Assembly (NCBI GenBank): GCA_943329075.2
Contig: CALQCM020000042.1
Coordinates: 1 to 37,891, forward strand
Source of the DNA: Chitinophaga pinensis
GTDB taxonomy: Bacteria; Pseudomonadota; Gammaproteobacteria; Burkholderiales; SG8-41
DNA: 37,891 bases
Direction: 5' to 3'
Shown: positions 7,682 to 16,644 of the stretch, in pieces
How positions within the stretch are numbered: position 1 is the first letter of the stretch
Layout of the letters: each line of letters starts with the position of its first letter
Notes under the pieces: generated by a model
Seen by the model: only the letters and a program-made list of their open reading frames with translations
Database searches by the model: none
What the model was told of the DNA's origin: nothing
Made by a program: the position numbers and the translations under genes

Positions 7682-8150
7682 GGCCGGCCATCATAATCTG
7701 CTCGAGCAACATTTAGCGACGGAATCCGATACCACGGCGTTCGGCGCGGCGCTGGCGCCGCTTTTGCGGCCGGGCATGGTGATTTACCTGCGCGGCGACC
7801 TTGGTGCCGGAAAAACAACGCTGGTGCGCGGGCTGCTGCGCGCTCTGGGCGTCACCGAGCGGGTCAAAAGCCCGACTTACACGCTAGTTGAACCTTATGT
7901 AGTTTCCAAGTTATACTTATATCACTTTGATTTTTATCGGTTCAGCCGTTCCGACGAATGGATGGAGGCGGGCTTCCGCGATTACTTCAATCGCGAATCC
8001 GTATGCCTCGTCGAATGGCCAGAAAAAGCCGGAGGGCAGTTGCCCGCACCGGATCTGGGGATAGTGATGGAAGTGGACGGCAATGCTCGCCGCATCACGG
8101 TCAGCGCAGACACGGAGGCAGGTCAAACTTGTTTAGCTCGGCTTCACTGA
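7680..8150 (+). CDS. tsaE: tRNA threonylcarbamoyladenosine ATPase TsaE
   Basis: ATPase partner of TsaB/TsaD in making t6A at position 37 of ANN-decoding tRNAs. The Walker A loop 'GDLGAGKTT' (39-47), the switch segment 'VKSPTYTLVEPY', 'YHFDFYRF' and 'CLVEWPEKA' are all canonical. The length of 156 aa is normal. The ATG at 7680 matches the family's start; the frame is open further upstream but lies within queG. This ATG overlaps the queG start by two bases on a CATG. The amiC gene begins inside its 3' end, and the tsaE-amiC order is the familiar proteobacterial arrangement. Confidence 0.95.
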   Translation: MAGHHNLLEQHLATESDTTAFGAALAPLLRPGMVIYLRGDLGAGKTTLVRGLLRALGVTERVKSPTYTLVEPYVVSKLYLYHFDFYRFSRSDEWMEAGFRDYFNRESVCLVEWPEKAGGQLPAPDLGIVMEVDGNARRITVSADTEAGQTCLARLH

Positions 8151-9520
8151 ATCAACCTTCACTGCCGGCGCCCGCCGTCACAGCGCGCCGCACCCCGCGT
8201 ATCGCCCTGTCGCACCTGTTTTTTGCCCTTACACTGTCACTGCCCTGCCTGGCATGGGCGGCGACACAGGTAAGTTCGGCGCGCGCGTGGCCGGCACAGG
8301 ATTACACGCGCATCACGCTGGAATCCGCGGCGCCGCTGCAATTTCAATTGCTGATTCTGAAAAATCCGGACCGCCTTGCGCTTGATTTGGATAACTTGAA
8401 GGTCACCCCTGCACTCGAAGCACTCAGCAGCAAAATCGGCGCCAACGATCCCTACGTCAAATCGGTGCGCATCGGCCGCCCCAAGCCGGGCACAGTGCGC
8501 CTTGTTTTCGATTTGAAGGCCGACGCCAAACCCGAGGTGTTTACCTTGCGGCCGATTGCGGAATACGGACACCGGCTGGTGCTCGACATTTATCCGGCGC
8601 AGGCCAGCGACCCCGTGATCGCGTTGCTCGAAAAAACCCAAATGCCGACTGCATCGCCGGCACCGGCAGCCCCCGAAGCGCCGGCAGCCACCGCTGCAAA
8701 ACCGGCCGCGGCTGCGCCCGCCGTCGAGACCGCCCGCCCGACGGCACCGACAGCCCCCCCCGGTCCGCCGACCGATGCGCTGCGGCGACCGGCACGCGCC
8801 GAACGCACCATCATCGTCGCCATTGACGCCGGGCATGGCGGCGAGGACCCCGGCGCCAGGGGCCGCCGCGGCACGCATGAAAAAGACATCACGCTCGCGA
8901 TCGCGCGCAGGCTGAAGGAAGTCATCGACCGCGAACCGAACATGCGCGGCGTGCTAACGCGCGACGGCGACTATTTCATTCCTTTGCAGGGCCGCGTGCA
9001 GAAGGCGCGGCGCATCAACGCCGATCTGTTCGTATCGGTGCACGCCGATTCCTTCATCCGCCCGGATGCGCGCGGTTCATCCGTATTTGCACTTTCGGAA
9101 AACGGCGCAACCTCGGTGGCCGCCCGTTGGCTGGCGAAAAAGGAAAACGAGGCGGATCTTATCGGCGGCGTCAATCTCGACGTTGCCGACCCTTATCTGA
9201 AACAAACACTGCTTGACCTCTCGCAAACCGCGACGATCAACGACAGTCTCAAACTGGCGCGCTCGGTACTCGACAATCTCGGCAAGATCAACGCTCTGCA
9301 CAAGGGCAGCGTCGAGCAGGCCGGCTTCGCCGTGTTAAAAGCGCCGGACATTCCGTCGATCCTGGTCGAGACGGCCTTCATCAGCAATCCCGCGGAAGAA
9401 AAGAAATTGACCGACGAGGCGTATCAGCAAAAACTTGCGGAGTCCATTTTCTCCGGCATCAAAACCTATTTTGCAAAAAATCCGGCGTTGGCGCGCGCGC
9501 GCGTCGCCAACAATCCGTGA
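8129..9520 (+). CDS. amiC: N-acetylmuramoyl-L-alanine amidase with AMIN domain (AmiC type)
   Basis: Cleaves the amide bond between MurNAc and the stem peptide during daughter-cell separation. Layout of the 463-aa product: an export signal with 'ARRTPRIALSHLFF' and a hydrophobic core ending 'AWAA' (possible Tat type); an AMIN domain (about 45-150); a Pro/Ala-rich linker (about 170-220); an Amidase_3 domain with zinc ligand H236 in 'DAGHGGEDPGARG', the Glu of 'GTHEKDIT', the His of 'SVHADSF' and catalytic Glu in 'ILVETAFISNP'. TTG at 8129 is chosen as start: GGAGG (8114-8118) and AGG lie upstream and the signal peptide then has normal length. It overlaps tsaE by 22 bp. Confidence 0.9.
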   Translation: MFSSASLNQPSLPAPAVTARRTPRIALSHLFFALTLSLPCLAWAATQVSSARAWPAQDYTRITLESAAPLQFQLLILKNPDRLALDLDNLKVTPALEALSSKIGANDPYVKSVRIGRPKPGTVRLVFDLKADAKPEVFTLRPIAEYGHRLVLDIYPAQASDPVIALLEKTQMPTASPAPAAPEAPAATAAKPAAAAPAVETARPTAPTAPPGPPTDALRRPARAERTIIVAIDAGHGGEDPGARGRRGTHEKDITLAIARRLKEVIDREPNMRGVLTRDGDYFIPLQGRVQKARRINADLFVSVHADSFIRPDARGSSVFALSENGATSVAARWLAKKENEADLIGGVNLDVADPYLKQTLLDLSQTATINDSLKLARSVLDNLGKINALHKGSVEQAGFAVLKAPDIPSILVETAFISNPAEEKKLTDEAYQQKLAESIFSGIKTYFAKNPALARARVANNP

Positions 9521-9576
9521 CATCGCGGCGGCACTTCCGATAATATTCAGCCTCGCCACCTTTAAATTTTTACATC

Positions 9577-10356
9577 TTGCGCATTGCATTCGCCCCGGCG
9601 ATCCTCGTTTTTACCGTGCTCGCTGGCTGCGCGTCAGTGTCCGGCGACGTGCCTGAAGAGGTCGCGCTGCCTTATGTGCACAATTTTTCCGCCAATCCCG
9701 TCGGCGACGGCATTCCAAACGGCTGGCGCGCGTGGGGCGTCAACAAATTCAAGCGCCCCACAGAATACCGCCTCGTCAAAGAGGATGACCGCACCGTCAT
9801 ACGCGCGCGCGCCACGGCATCGGCATCGGGGCTCGTGCATCCGCTCGATCTGGATACGTCGGTCTACCGACTGCTTCACTGGCACTGGAAAGTCGACGAA
9901 CTGATCACCAAAGCCGACAACACGCAAAAAAACACCGAAGACGCGCCGGTGCGGCTGGTCGTCAGCTTCGACGGTGACATGGGCAAACTCGATTTCAGCG
10001 ACCAGATGTTTTTCGACCAGATCAAGGCGTTTACCGGACAGCAACTGCCCTACGCCACTCTCATGTACATCTGGGAAAACCGCGTGCCCAAGGGCACGGT
10101 AATTCCAAACCGGCACACCTCTCGCATCAAAATGGTCGTTGCCGAAAGCGGCCGTGAAAAGCTCGGCGCCTGGCAGGAGCAGGTGCACAACGTCTACGAG
10201 GATTTCCGCCGCGCCTTCGGCGAAGAACCCGGCCGCATCATTTCGATCGGCATCATGACAGACACCGACAACACCGGCGAAAACGTACACGCCTTTTACG
10301 GCGACATCACCTTCAAGCGGGTGGCTCCGTCGCGCTCGGTGTTCGTCAGCGACTGA
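9577..10356 (+). CDS. DUF3047 family lipoprotein, 259 aa
   Basis: An envelope protein of unknown role. The N-terminus 'MRIAFAPAILVFTVLAGCAS' is a lipoprotein signal with the lipobox LAGC (Cys 18). The rest matches my recollection of DUF3047: 'SASGLVHPLDLDTSVYRLL', 'WHWKVDELI', 'DAPVRLVVSFDGD', 'PYATLMYIWENR', 'NRHTSRIKMVVAESG' and 'ISIGIMTDTDNTGENVHAFY'. The start is a TTG at 9577 with no good Shine-Dalgarno; it is accepted because it opens the signal peptide. It lies 56 bp after amiC on the same strand, so it may be co-transcribed. A surface or periplasmic ligand-binding role is possible but nothing proves it. Confidence 0.85.
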   Translation: MRIAFAPAILVFTVLAGCASVSGDVPEEVALPYVHNFSANPVGDGIPNGWRAWGVNKFKRPTEYRLVKEDDRTVIRARATASASGLVHPLDLDTSVYRLLHWHWKVDELITKADNTQKNTEDAPVRLVVSFDGDMGKLDFSDQMFFDQIKAFTGQQLPYATLMYIWENRVPKGTVIPNRHTSRIKMVVAESGREKLGAWQEQVHNVYEDFRRAFGEEPGRIISIGIMTDTDNTGENVHAFYGDITFKRVAPSRSVFVSD

Positions 10357-10427
10357 CGGCCGTGCAGCACGCGGTCGGGCGCGACATCAAGCGCGAACTT
10401 CGCGGGTCCCGCGCATGACATTCACGT

Positions 10428-10433
10428 TATAAT
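10428..10433 (+). promoter_or_regulatory. Perfect TATAAT -10 element 5 nt before the mutL ATG
   Basis: TATAAT ends five bases before the ATG at 10439 and no Shine-Dalgarno lies between. If used, transcription would start at or next to the A of the ATG and give a leaderless mRNA. No convincing -35 hexamer is visible at 16-18 bp spacing, so use of the element is not certain. Confidence 0.4.
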
Positions 10434-10438
10434 TTTCC

Positions 10439-12205
10439 ATGACTGCAATCCGCGTTCTGCCCGACCTGCTGATCAACCAGATTGCCGCCGGCGAAGTCGT
10501 CGAGCGGCCGGCGGCCGCACTCAAAGAACTGATGGAAAACAGCCTCGACGCCGGCGCCACTGAAATCTCGGTGCATCTGGCGGCCGGCGGCACCAAACTC
10601 ATCCGCGTCAGCGACAACGGCAGTGGCATCCCGCGTGAGGAACTCGTGCTCGCGGTGGCGCGACATGCGACGAGCAAAATCGCCACACTGGACGATCTGG
10701 AACGCATCCGCAGCCTCGGCTTTCGCGGCGAAGCGCTTGCCAGCATCGCCGCGGTGTCAGCACTGAAACTGAGCAGCCGCACGCGCGACGCCAAACATGC
10801 CTGGTCGGTGGACGTCGAGAACGGCCACATCGCGGAGCCGCAACCGGCGGCGCACGAAGCCGGCACCAGCATCGAATCGCAGGAACTGTTTTTCAACACG
10901 CCGGCGCGGCGCAAGTTTCTGCGCTCCGAGGCCACTGAATACGCGCATTGCGACGAAGTCTTCCGCCGCGTCGCGCTGACGCGCCCCGATGTCGCCTTCC
11001 GCCTGCAGCACAACGCGCGCGTGCAATGGCAGTTGAAAGCGCAGGACCGCGCCGCCCGCATCGGCGCCATTCTCAGCGAAGACTTTTCCAAAGCGGCCGT
11101 CACGGTGAATGAAAACGCCGGCGGCATTGCGCTGTCCGGCCTGTGCGCCCTGCCGACCGCTGCGGGCGGCGCGCGCGATGCGCAGTATTTTTTCGTCAAC
11201 GGCCGCTTCGTGCGCGACAAGGTGCTGGCCCACGCACTGCGCCAGGCCTACCAGGACGTGCTGCATCACGACCGTTATCCATCCTACGTCCTGTTCCTCG
11301 ACATCGATCCGGCGCGCGTCGATGTCAATGTGCACCCCACCAAGAGCGAGGTGCGATTCCGCGATTCGCAGGCGGTGCACCAGTTCGTCTTTCATGCGCT
11401 CTCGCGGGCGCTCGCCGGCACCGCAGGCCTAGCGACGGCCAGCGAACCGGTTTCCTTCGCCACACTGCAACCGGCGCGTGATGGTTTCGTGCCGACGCAA
11501 CATCGAATGCCGTTCGGCGTCGCCCAACCGGCCAGTGTTTATCAGACGCTTTTCGGCAACGCGCCTTCCGCTCAGTCCATGCTTGCGGAAACCATCGCCG
11601 CGCCGCTGCAAAGCGGCGCAGCACCGCCGCTGGGTTTCGCCCTCGCTCAACTGTCAGGCGTATACATCCTGGCACAAAACGAGCACGGCCTCGTCATCGT
11701 CGACATGCACGCGGCACACGAACGGATCGTCTACGAAAAACTCAAAACCCAGCTCGACGCCGACCGCATCGCCATGCAGCCGCTGCTGATACCGGTGGTG
11801 TTTCACGCGGACAAGCTCGATGTCGCCACCGCCGAGGAACACGCCGACACGCTGGCCAGTCTCGGCTTTGAAATTGCCGCCACCTCGCCAACATCGCTGG
11901 CGGTGCGCGGCGTGCCGGTGGCGCTCGCCAACGCCGATGCCGGCGCACTGGCGCGCGACGTGCTGGGTGAGATCCGCGAATTCGGCGCCAGCCGCGTGTT
12001 GCTTGAACGCCGCAACGAATTGTTGTCAACCATGGCCTGCCACACCGCGGTGCGCGCCAACCGCATACTCACCGTTACCGAAATGAATGCTCTGCTGCGC
12101 GAAATGGAGGCGACCGAACGCGCCGGCCAATGCAATCACGGACGCCCGACCTGGCACCAGATTTCGATGACGGAACTCGACCGTCTGTTCATGCGCGGCC
12201 GCTGA
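10439..12205 (+). CDS. mutL: DNA mismatch repair protein MutL
   Basis: Links mismatch recognition by MutS to strand incision and excision. The GHKL ATPase domain shows 'AAGEVVERPAAALKEL' (17-31) with the catalytic Glu, 'DNGSGI' (59-64), 'RHATSKI' (75-81) and 'GFRGEAL' (94-100). The C-terminal dimerisation domain contains D422-M-H-A-A-H-E428-R-I-V-Y-E433, which fits the DQHAx2Ex4E endonuclease signature of MutL proteins from organisms without MutH, and later 'ACHTAVRAN' and 'QCNHGRPTW'. It is therefore likely a nicking MutL. The length of 588 aa is normal. miaA begins 4 bp after the stop, so the two are probably one operon. Confidence 0.95.
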   Translation: MTAIRVLPDLLINQIAAGEVVERPAAALKELMENSLDAGATEISVHLAAGGTKLIRVSDNGSGIPREELVLAVARHATSKIATLDDLERIRSLGFRGEALASIAAVSALKLSSRTRDAKHAWSVDVENGHIAEPQPAAHEAGTSIESQELFFNTPARRKFLRSEATEYAHCDEVFRRVALTRPDVAFRLQHNARVQWQLKAQDRAARIGAILSEDFSKAAVTVNENAGGIALSGLCALPTAAGGARDAQYFFVNGRFVRDKVLAHALRQAYQDVLHHDRYPSYVLFLDIDPARVDVNVHPTKSEVRFRDSQAVHQFVFHALSRALAGTAGLATASEPVSFATLQPARDGFVPTQHRMPFGVAQPASVYQTLFGNAPSAQSMLAETIAAPLQSGAAPPLGFALAQLSGVYILAQNEHGLVIVDMHAAHERIVYEKLKTQLDADRIAMQPLLIPVVFHADKLDVATAEEHADTLASLGFEIAATSPTSLAVRGVPVALANADAGALARDVLGEIREFGASRVLLERRNELLSTMACHTAVRANRILTVTEMNALLREMEATERAGQCNHGRPTWHQISMTELDRLFMRGR

Positions 12206-12208
12206 GCC

Positions 12209-13255
12209 ATGCCCGTTAAAAAACCGGCTGCGACCGGCAAACGCAACACTGCGCCGCGCGACGCGGACAAAACACAAGTTGTCGGCGATACCAGGGCACG
12301 CATCCAGCCGCCGGCGATTTTGCTGATGGGCCCGACGGCAAGCGGGAAAACGGGTGTCGCGGTCAAACTGGTGCGCCGGCTCAAATGCGAAATCATCAGC
12401 GTCGATTCGGCGCAGGTCTACCGCGACATGGATGTCGGCACTGCCAAACCGGATGCCGAAGTGCTGGCGGCCGCGCCGCATCACCTGATCAACGTGATCG
12501 GCCCCGACGAAGCCTACTCGGCGGCGCGCTTTCGCGACGATGCGCTGACACTGATGCGGGAAATCACCGAGCGCGGCAACATCCCGCTGCTGGTCGGCGG
12601 CACCATGATGTATTTCAAGGCACTCACCGAGGGCCTGTCGGAACTGCCCGAGGCCGATCCGCTGATCCGCATGATCATCGACACCATGGCCGAGGAAAAA
12701 GGCTGGCCGGGCGTGCACCGCGAACTCGCGCGCGTCGACCCGGAGATCGCCGCCAGACTCGCCCCCAACGACGCGCAACGCATCCAGCGCGCGCTCGAGG
12801 TCTATTACATCACCGATCGCACGATGTCGGAGCTGCAGAAAAAACCGAAATACGTATATTTCCCCTACACGCCGCTCAAGATCGCACTGCTGCCCTCCGA
12901 CCGCGCCGTCCTGCACGAACGCATCGCCGACCGTTTTGAAGCAATGCTCGAGCTTGGATTGATCTCCGAATTACGCAGGTTGCGCAAAAATTACGCGCTT
13001 GAAGCGACGATGCCGTCAATGCGCTGCGTCGGTTACCGCCAGGCCTGGGACTATCTGGATGAAAAAATCAGCCTGTCACAACTGCGCGAACAGGGCATCG
13101 CCGCCACGCGCCAACTGGCCAAACGCCAGCTGACGTGGCTGCGCTCGACGAAGAACCTCGTCGAATTCGATTGCCTGGCCGAGGATCTGGACAGCCGGGT
13201 CCTCGACCATCTGCAAGCGTTGCTGGCTGATCAGCCCGGGATGCGGCTGCCCTGA
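12209..13255 (+). CDS. miaA: tRNA dimethylallyltransferase MiaA
   Basis: Transfers a dimethylallyl group to N6 of adenosine 37 in tRNAs that read codons starting with U. The P-loop 'LLMGPTASGKTGVAV' (39-53), 'SVDSAQVYRDMDVGTAKP' (70-87), 'PHHLINVI' and 'VGGTMMYFKAL' are all diagnostic, as is 'VGYRQAWDYL' near the C-terminus. The product (348 aa) carries about 35 extra N-terminal residues, basic and rich in Lys, Thr and Ala, before the usual start of the fold. An internal start is possible, but no better ATG with a ribosome site is evident. It follows mutL by 3 bp. The hfq gene often found after miaA is not there; a 300-bp regulatory gap leads to pntA instead. Confidence 0.95.
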   Translation: MPVKKPAATGKRNTAPRDADKTQVVGDTRARIQPPAILLMGPTASGKTGVAVKLVRRLKCEIISVDSAQVYRDMDVGTAKPDAEVLAAAPHHLINVIGPDEAYSAARFRDDALTLMREITERGNIPLLVGGTMMYFKALTEGLSELPEADPLIRMIIDTMAEEKGWPGVHRELARVDPEIAARLAPNDAQRIQRALEVYYITDRTMSELQKKPKYVYFPYTPLKIALLPSDRAVLHERIADRFEAMLELGLISELRRLRKNYALEATMPSMRCVGYRQAWDYLDEKISLSQLREQGIAATRQLAKRQLTWLRSTKNLVEFDCLAEDLDSRVLDHLQALLADQPGMRLP

Positions 13256-13325
13256 TCTGCCATGGCAAGTGGCATCGCCCACGCGCAATTGCGGGGCTAA
13301 AAGCTGATTCCGGCCTGACCGGTGT

Positions 13326-13339
13326 ATGATCTAGATCAA
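13326..13339 (+). promoter_or_regulatory. FNR/ANR-type binding site upstream of pntAB
   Basis: ATGATCTAGATCAA matches the FNR-family consensus TTGATNNNNATCAA at nine of its ten fixed bases and includes the perfect palindrome TGATCTAGATCA. Its centre is 226 bp before the pntA ATG. A TACAGT at 13361-13366 has the spacing expected for a -10 if the site were centred near -41.5. Oxygen-responsive control of pntAB is inferred. Confidence 0.6.
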
Positions 13340-13479
13340 ATCACGCTCGGCGGATGTCGCTACAGTTTGAACACGCAAATCTTTGGATTCCATCGTTGTG
13401 ATCGCGCCCGCGTGTCAGCCTCCAGTTCCGTCATGACTGGCAGAATATTCAAACCGATTGACGTTCATATTCATCTCCG

Positions 13480-13509
13480 GGCTGCGCCAGCGTTGCCGTT
13501 GGCGCAGCC
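13480..13509 (+). other. Hairpin in the pntA leader
   Basis: GGCTGCGCCA (13480-13489) and TGGCGCAGCC (13500-13509) pair perfectly around a 10-nt loop. It ends 49 nt before the pntA ATG and is followed by an A/T-rich stretch without a real T-run, so it is more likely a leader structure or protein-binding site than a terminator. Confidence 0.6.
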
Positions 13510-13558
13510 AATTTAATGCCAACCTTCTATTTCCATTTGCAATAAACAAGGGGGATTC

Positions 13559-15139
13559 ATGCCTCAGATCATAGGAATACCAAAAGAAACCGCAGCGGGC
13601 GAAAAACGTGTTGCCACGGTGCCCGAAGTCGTCGAAAAACTCGTCAAACTTGGTTTCAAGGTCCAGGTGCAATCGGGTGCCGGCGATGCGGCCAATGTCA
13701 GTGACGACATGTATCGCACTGCCGGCGCCGAAATCATCGCGGACACGGCGACGCTTTGGGCAAAATCCGACATCGTTTTCAAGGTGCGCGGACCGAGCGC
13801 CGACGAAGTAAAGCTGCTGCGCGAAGGCGGCACGCTCATTTCGTTCATCTGGCCGGCGCAGAATCCCGATCTCATGCAGCAACTCGCTGCGCGCAAGGCC
13901 ACCGTACTGGCGATTGACGCCTTGCCCCGCGTGCTCTCCCGCGCCCAAAAGATGGACGCATTGACCTCGCAAGCCGGTGTTGCCGGCTACCGTGCTGTCA
14001 TTGAAGCGGCCAATGCCTTCGGCCGCTTTTTTAATGGCCAGATCACCGCCGCCGGCAAGGTACAACCGGCCAAGATATTTATCGCCGGTGCCGGCGTCGC
14101 CGGTCTCGCCGCGATCGGCACTGCCGCCGGCCTCGGCGCCATTGTGCGCGCCAACGATACGCGTGCCGAAGTGGCCGACCAGGTGGTATCGCTGGGCGGC
14201 GAATTCGTCAAGGTCGATTACGAGGAAGAAGGTTCCGGCGGCGGCGGTTACGCCAAAGTCATGAGTGAGGGGTTCCAGAAAGCCCAGCGCGAAATGTACG
14301 CCAAGCAGGCGCGCGAGGTGGACATCATCATCACCACCGCGCTGATTCCAGGCAAGCCTGCGCCCAAGCTCATCACCGCCGAGATGGTGCAAAGCATGAA
14401 GCCGGGCAGCGTCATCGTCGACATGGCGGCCGAGCAGGGCGGCAATTGCGAACTCACCGAACCCGGCAAAGCGGTCGTCAAGCACGGCGTGACCATCGTC
14501 GGCTACACCGATCTCGTCAGCCGGCTGGCCAAGCAGTCCTCGACGCTGTATTCGACCAACCTGTTCCGTCTTTCCGAGGAACTGTGCAAAACCAAGGACG
14601 GCGTCATCAACGTCAACATGGAAGACGACGCCATCCGCGGGCTGACGGTCATCAAGGAAGGCGCGATCACCTGGCCGGCACCGCCGATCAAGATGGCAGC
14701 CCCGCCGCCTGCCAAGCCGGCGGTCGCGATGCCCAAGGCGCCCAAACATGGCGAAGCGAGCGCACCGGCCTCCGGCACCAGCACGGCCATTACATTCGGT
14801 GTCGCGGCGGTGCTGTTCTGGTTCATCGGCGCCTTTGCCCCGCAGGAATTCCTCGGCCACTTCACGGTATTCGTGCTCGCCTGTTTCGTCGGCTACATGG
14901 TGGTGTGGAACGTGACACCTGCCCTGCATACGCCGCTCATGAGCGTGACTAATGCGATCAGCAGCATCATCGCCATCGGCGCCCTGGTGCAGGTTGCGCC
15001 GCCGATGATCACTGGCGGCAGCGACCGGCCGGAGCTCTGGATCCTCGGGCTGGCGGTGGCTGGCATCGCACTCACCACGATCAATATGTTCGGCGGCTTC
15101 GCCGTCACCCAGCGCATGCTGGCGATGTTCCGCAAATAA
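13559..15139 (+). CDS. pntA: Proton-translocating NAD(P) transhydrogenase, alpha subunit
   Basis: With PntB it transfers hydride from NADH to NADP+ driven by the proton gradient and supplies NADPH. The N-terminal NAD(H)-binding part (about 1-385) opens with '[19 protein letters not shown]' and has the nucleotide loop '[11 protein letters not shown]' and '[18 protein letters not shown]'. An Ala/Pro/Lys-rich linker (about 375-405) leads to four membrane helices (about 410-526). This is the complete, unsplit alpha chain (526 aa), as in Escherichia coli, and not the PntAA/PntAB split form. GGGGG lies a few bases before the ATG. It is 15 bp from pntB and its leader carries an FNR-type site. Confidence 0.95.
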   Translation: MPQIIGIPKETAAGEKRVATVPEVVEKLVKLGFKVQVQSGAGDAANVSDDMYRTAGAEIIADTATLWAKSDIVFKVRGPSADEVKLLREGGTLISFIWPAQNPDLMQQLAARKATVLAIDALPRVLSRAQKMDALTSQAGVAGYRAVIEAANAFGRFFNGQITAAGKVQPAKIFIAGAGVAGLAAIGTAAGLGAIVRANDTRAEVADQVVSLGGEFVKVDYEEEGSGGGGYAKVMSEGFQKAQREMYAKQAREVDIIITTALIPGKPAPKLITAEMVQSMKPGSVIVDMAAEQGGNCELTEPGKAVVKHGVTIVGYTDLVSRLAKQSSTLYSTNLFRLSEELCKTKDGVINVNMEDDAIRGLTVIKEGAITWPAPPIKMAAPPPAKPAVAMPKAPKHGEASAPASGTSTAITFGVAAVLFWFIGAFAPQEFLGHFTVFVLACFVGYMVVWNVTPALHTPLMSVTNAISSIIAIGALVQVAPPMITGGSDRPELWILGLAVAGIALTTINMFGGFAVTQRMLAMFRK

Positions 15140-15154
15140 GGGAGACAAGTCATC

Positions 15155-16573
15155 ATGTCCGCAACTCTGGCAACCGTCTCCTATATCGGAGCAACGATAC
15201 TGTTCATTCTGAGCCTCGGCGGCCTCTCCAATCCGGAGAGTTCGCGGCGCGGCAACCTCTACGGCATGATCGGCATGGCCATCGCGGTCATCGCGACGGT
15301 ATTCGGGCCGAACGTCACCTCAGGCGGCTACGCCTGGATCATTGGCGCGATGGTGGTGGGAGCCAGTATCGGCCTCTACGCCGCGCGCACCGTGAAGATG
15401 ACGCAAATGCCCGAACTGGTGGCGCTGATGCACAGCCTCGTAGGCCTTGCCGCCTGCCTCGTCGGCTATGCGAATTACATCGACCCGGCGGCGTCGAGCC
15501 ATCTCTCCGGGGCGGCGAAATCGATCCACGAAATGGAAATCTACATCGGCATCCTGATTGGTGCGGTGACCTTCTCCGGCTCGATCATCGCCTTCTGCAA
15601 GCTCTCGGGCAAGATTGGCGGCAGCCCGATGCTGCTGCCGGCGCGTCACTGGATGAACCTCGCGGGCCTGCTGGTCATCCTCTACTTCGGACGCGAATTT
15701 CTGCACGCCGAGACGTTGCACGATGGCATGCTGCCGCTGTTCGTGATGACATTTATTGCACTGCTGTTCGGCATCCACATGGTGATGGCGATCGGCGGCG
15801 CCGACATGCCGGTGGTGGTGTCGATGTTGAACAGCTATTCGGGATGGGCGGCGGCGGCGACCGGCTTCATGCTGAATAACGATCTGTTGATCGTCACCGG
15901 CGCGCTGGTGGGCTCCAGCGGCGCTATTCTCTCCTACATCATGTGTCGCGCCATGAACCGCCACTTCATCAGCGTGATCGCGGGCGGTTTCGGTACCGGC
16001 GGCGGCACACCGGCGCCGAAGGGCGAAGGCGTACAACCGGCCGGCGAGGTCAATCCGATTCTTGCCGCGGAGACGGCGGAACTGTTGCGCGACGCCAAGA
16101 ACGTCATCATCGTGCCGGGCTACGGCATGGCGGTGGCGCAGGCCCAGCACACGGTCTATGAAATCACCAAGGTCCTGCGCGACAAAGGTGTCAACGTCCG
16201 CTTCGGCATCCACCCGGTGGCGGGCCGCATGCCCGGTCACATGAACGTGCTGCTGGCGGAGGCCAAGGTGCCCTACGACATCGTGTTCGAGATGGACGAA
16301 CTCAACGACGACTTCCCCAACACGGACGTGGCGATGGTGATCGGTGCAAACGACATCGTGAATCCCGCCGCCCAGGAAGATCCGACCAGCCCGATCGCCG
16401 GCATGCCGGTGCTCGAGGTCTGGAAGGCCAAGACGTCGATCGTCATGAAGCGCAGCATGGCTTCGGGCTACGCCGGCGTCGACAATCCGCTCTTCTACAA
16501 AGACAACAACCGCATGTTGTTCGGCGACGCCAAGAAGATGCTCGACGAAGTGCTGGTGGTGCTGAAAACCTGA
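15155..16573 (+). CDS. pntB: NAD(P) transhydrogenase, beta subunit
   Basis: The membrane and NADP(H)-binding partner of PntA. The first 280 residues or so hold about eight to nine membrane helices. The C-terminal domain binds NADP(H), with '[20 protein letters not shown]' (about 311-330), '[20 protein letters not shown]', '[20 protein letters not shown]', '[16 protein letters not shown]' and '[17 protein letters not shown]', all standard. The length of 472 aa is normal. GGGAG lies upstream of the ATG. It is followed by a clear bidirectional terminator, so pntAB form a two-gene unit. Confidence 0.96.
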   Translation: MSATLATVSYIGATILFILSLGGLSNPESSRRGNLYGMIGMAIAVIATVFGPNVTSGGYAWIIGAMVVGASIGLYAARTVKMTQMPELVALMHSLVGLAACLVGYANYIDPAASSHLSGAAKSIHEMEIYIGILIGAVTFSGSIIAFCKLSGKIGGSPMLLPARHWMNLAGLLVILYFGREFLHAETLHDGMLPLFVMTFIALLFGIHMVMAIGGADMPVVVSMLNSYSGWAAAATGFMLNNDLLIVTGALVGSSGAILSYIMCRAMNRHFISVIAGGFGTGGGTPAPKGEGVQPAGEVNPILAAETAELLRDAKNVIIVPGYGMAVAQAQHTVYEITKVLRDKGVNVRFGIHPVAGRMPGHMNVLLAEAKVPYDIVFEMDELNDDFPNTDVAMVIGANDIVNPAAQEDPTSPIAGMPVLEVWKAKTSIVMKRSMASGYAGVDNPLFYKDNNRMLFGDAKKMLDEVLVVLKT

Positions 16574-16592
16574 TCCACGGCGCCGGCATGAA

Positions 16593-16630
16593 AAAAAGGC
16601 CGTCCCCTCGCGGGCACGGCCTTTTTATTT
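16593..16630. terminator. Bidirectional terminator between pntB and xseA
   Basis: GGCCGT (16598-16603) pairs with ACGGCC (16616-16621), extended by A-tracts and T-tracts on each side (AAAAA to the left, TTTTTATTT to the right). It serves the convergent pntB (+) and xseA (-). Confidence 0.85.
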
Positions 16631-16644
16631 GCGCGATTGGGCGG

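Larger units (their letters stand above)
13256..13558 (+). other. miaA-pntA intergenic region, long pntA leader
   Basis: This 303-bp gap contains the FNR-type site (13326-13339), a possible -10 (13361-13366), a perfect 10-bp-stem hairpin (13480-13509) and a strong ribosome site GGGGG just before the pntA ATG at 13559. No convincing terminator follows miaA. A 64-codon open frame at 13322-13516 has no ribosome site and does not look like a protein. Confidence 0.5.

Noticed and set aside
7958..8128. Upstream part of the open frame leading into amiC
   Set aside because: It lies inside tsaE in another frame. The TTG at 8129 with its ribosome site and signal peptide is a better start.
13415..15148. 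577-codon open frame antisense to pntA
   Set aside because: It mirrors the well-supported pntA gene. The product is rich in His, Arg and Asp with no known motifs, typical of a GC-rich antisense shadow.
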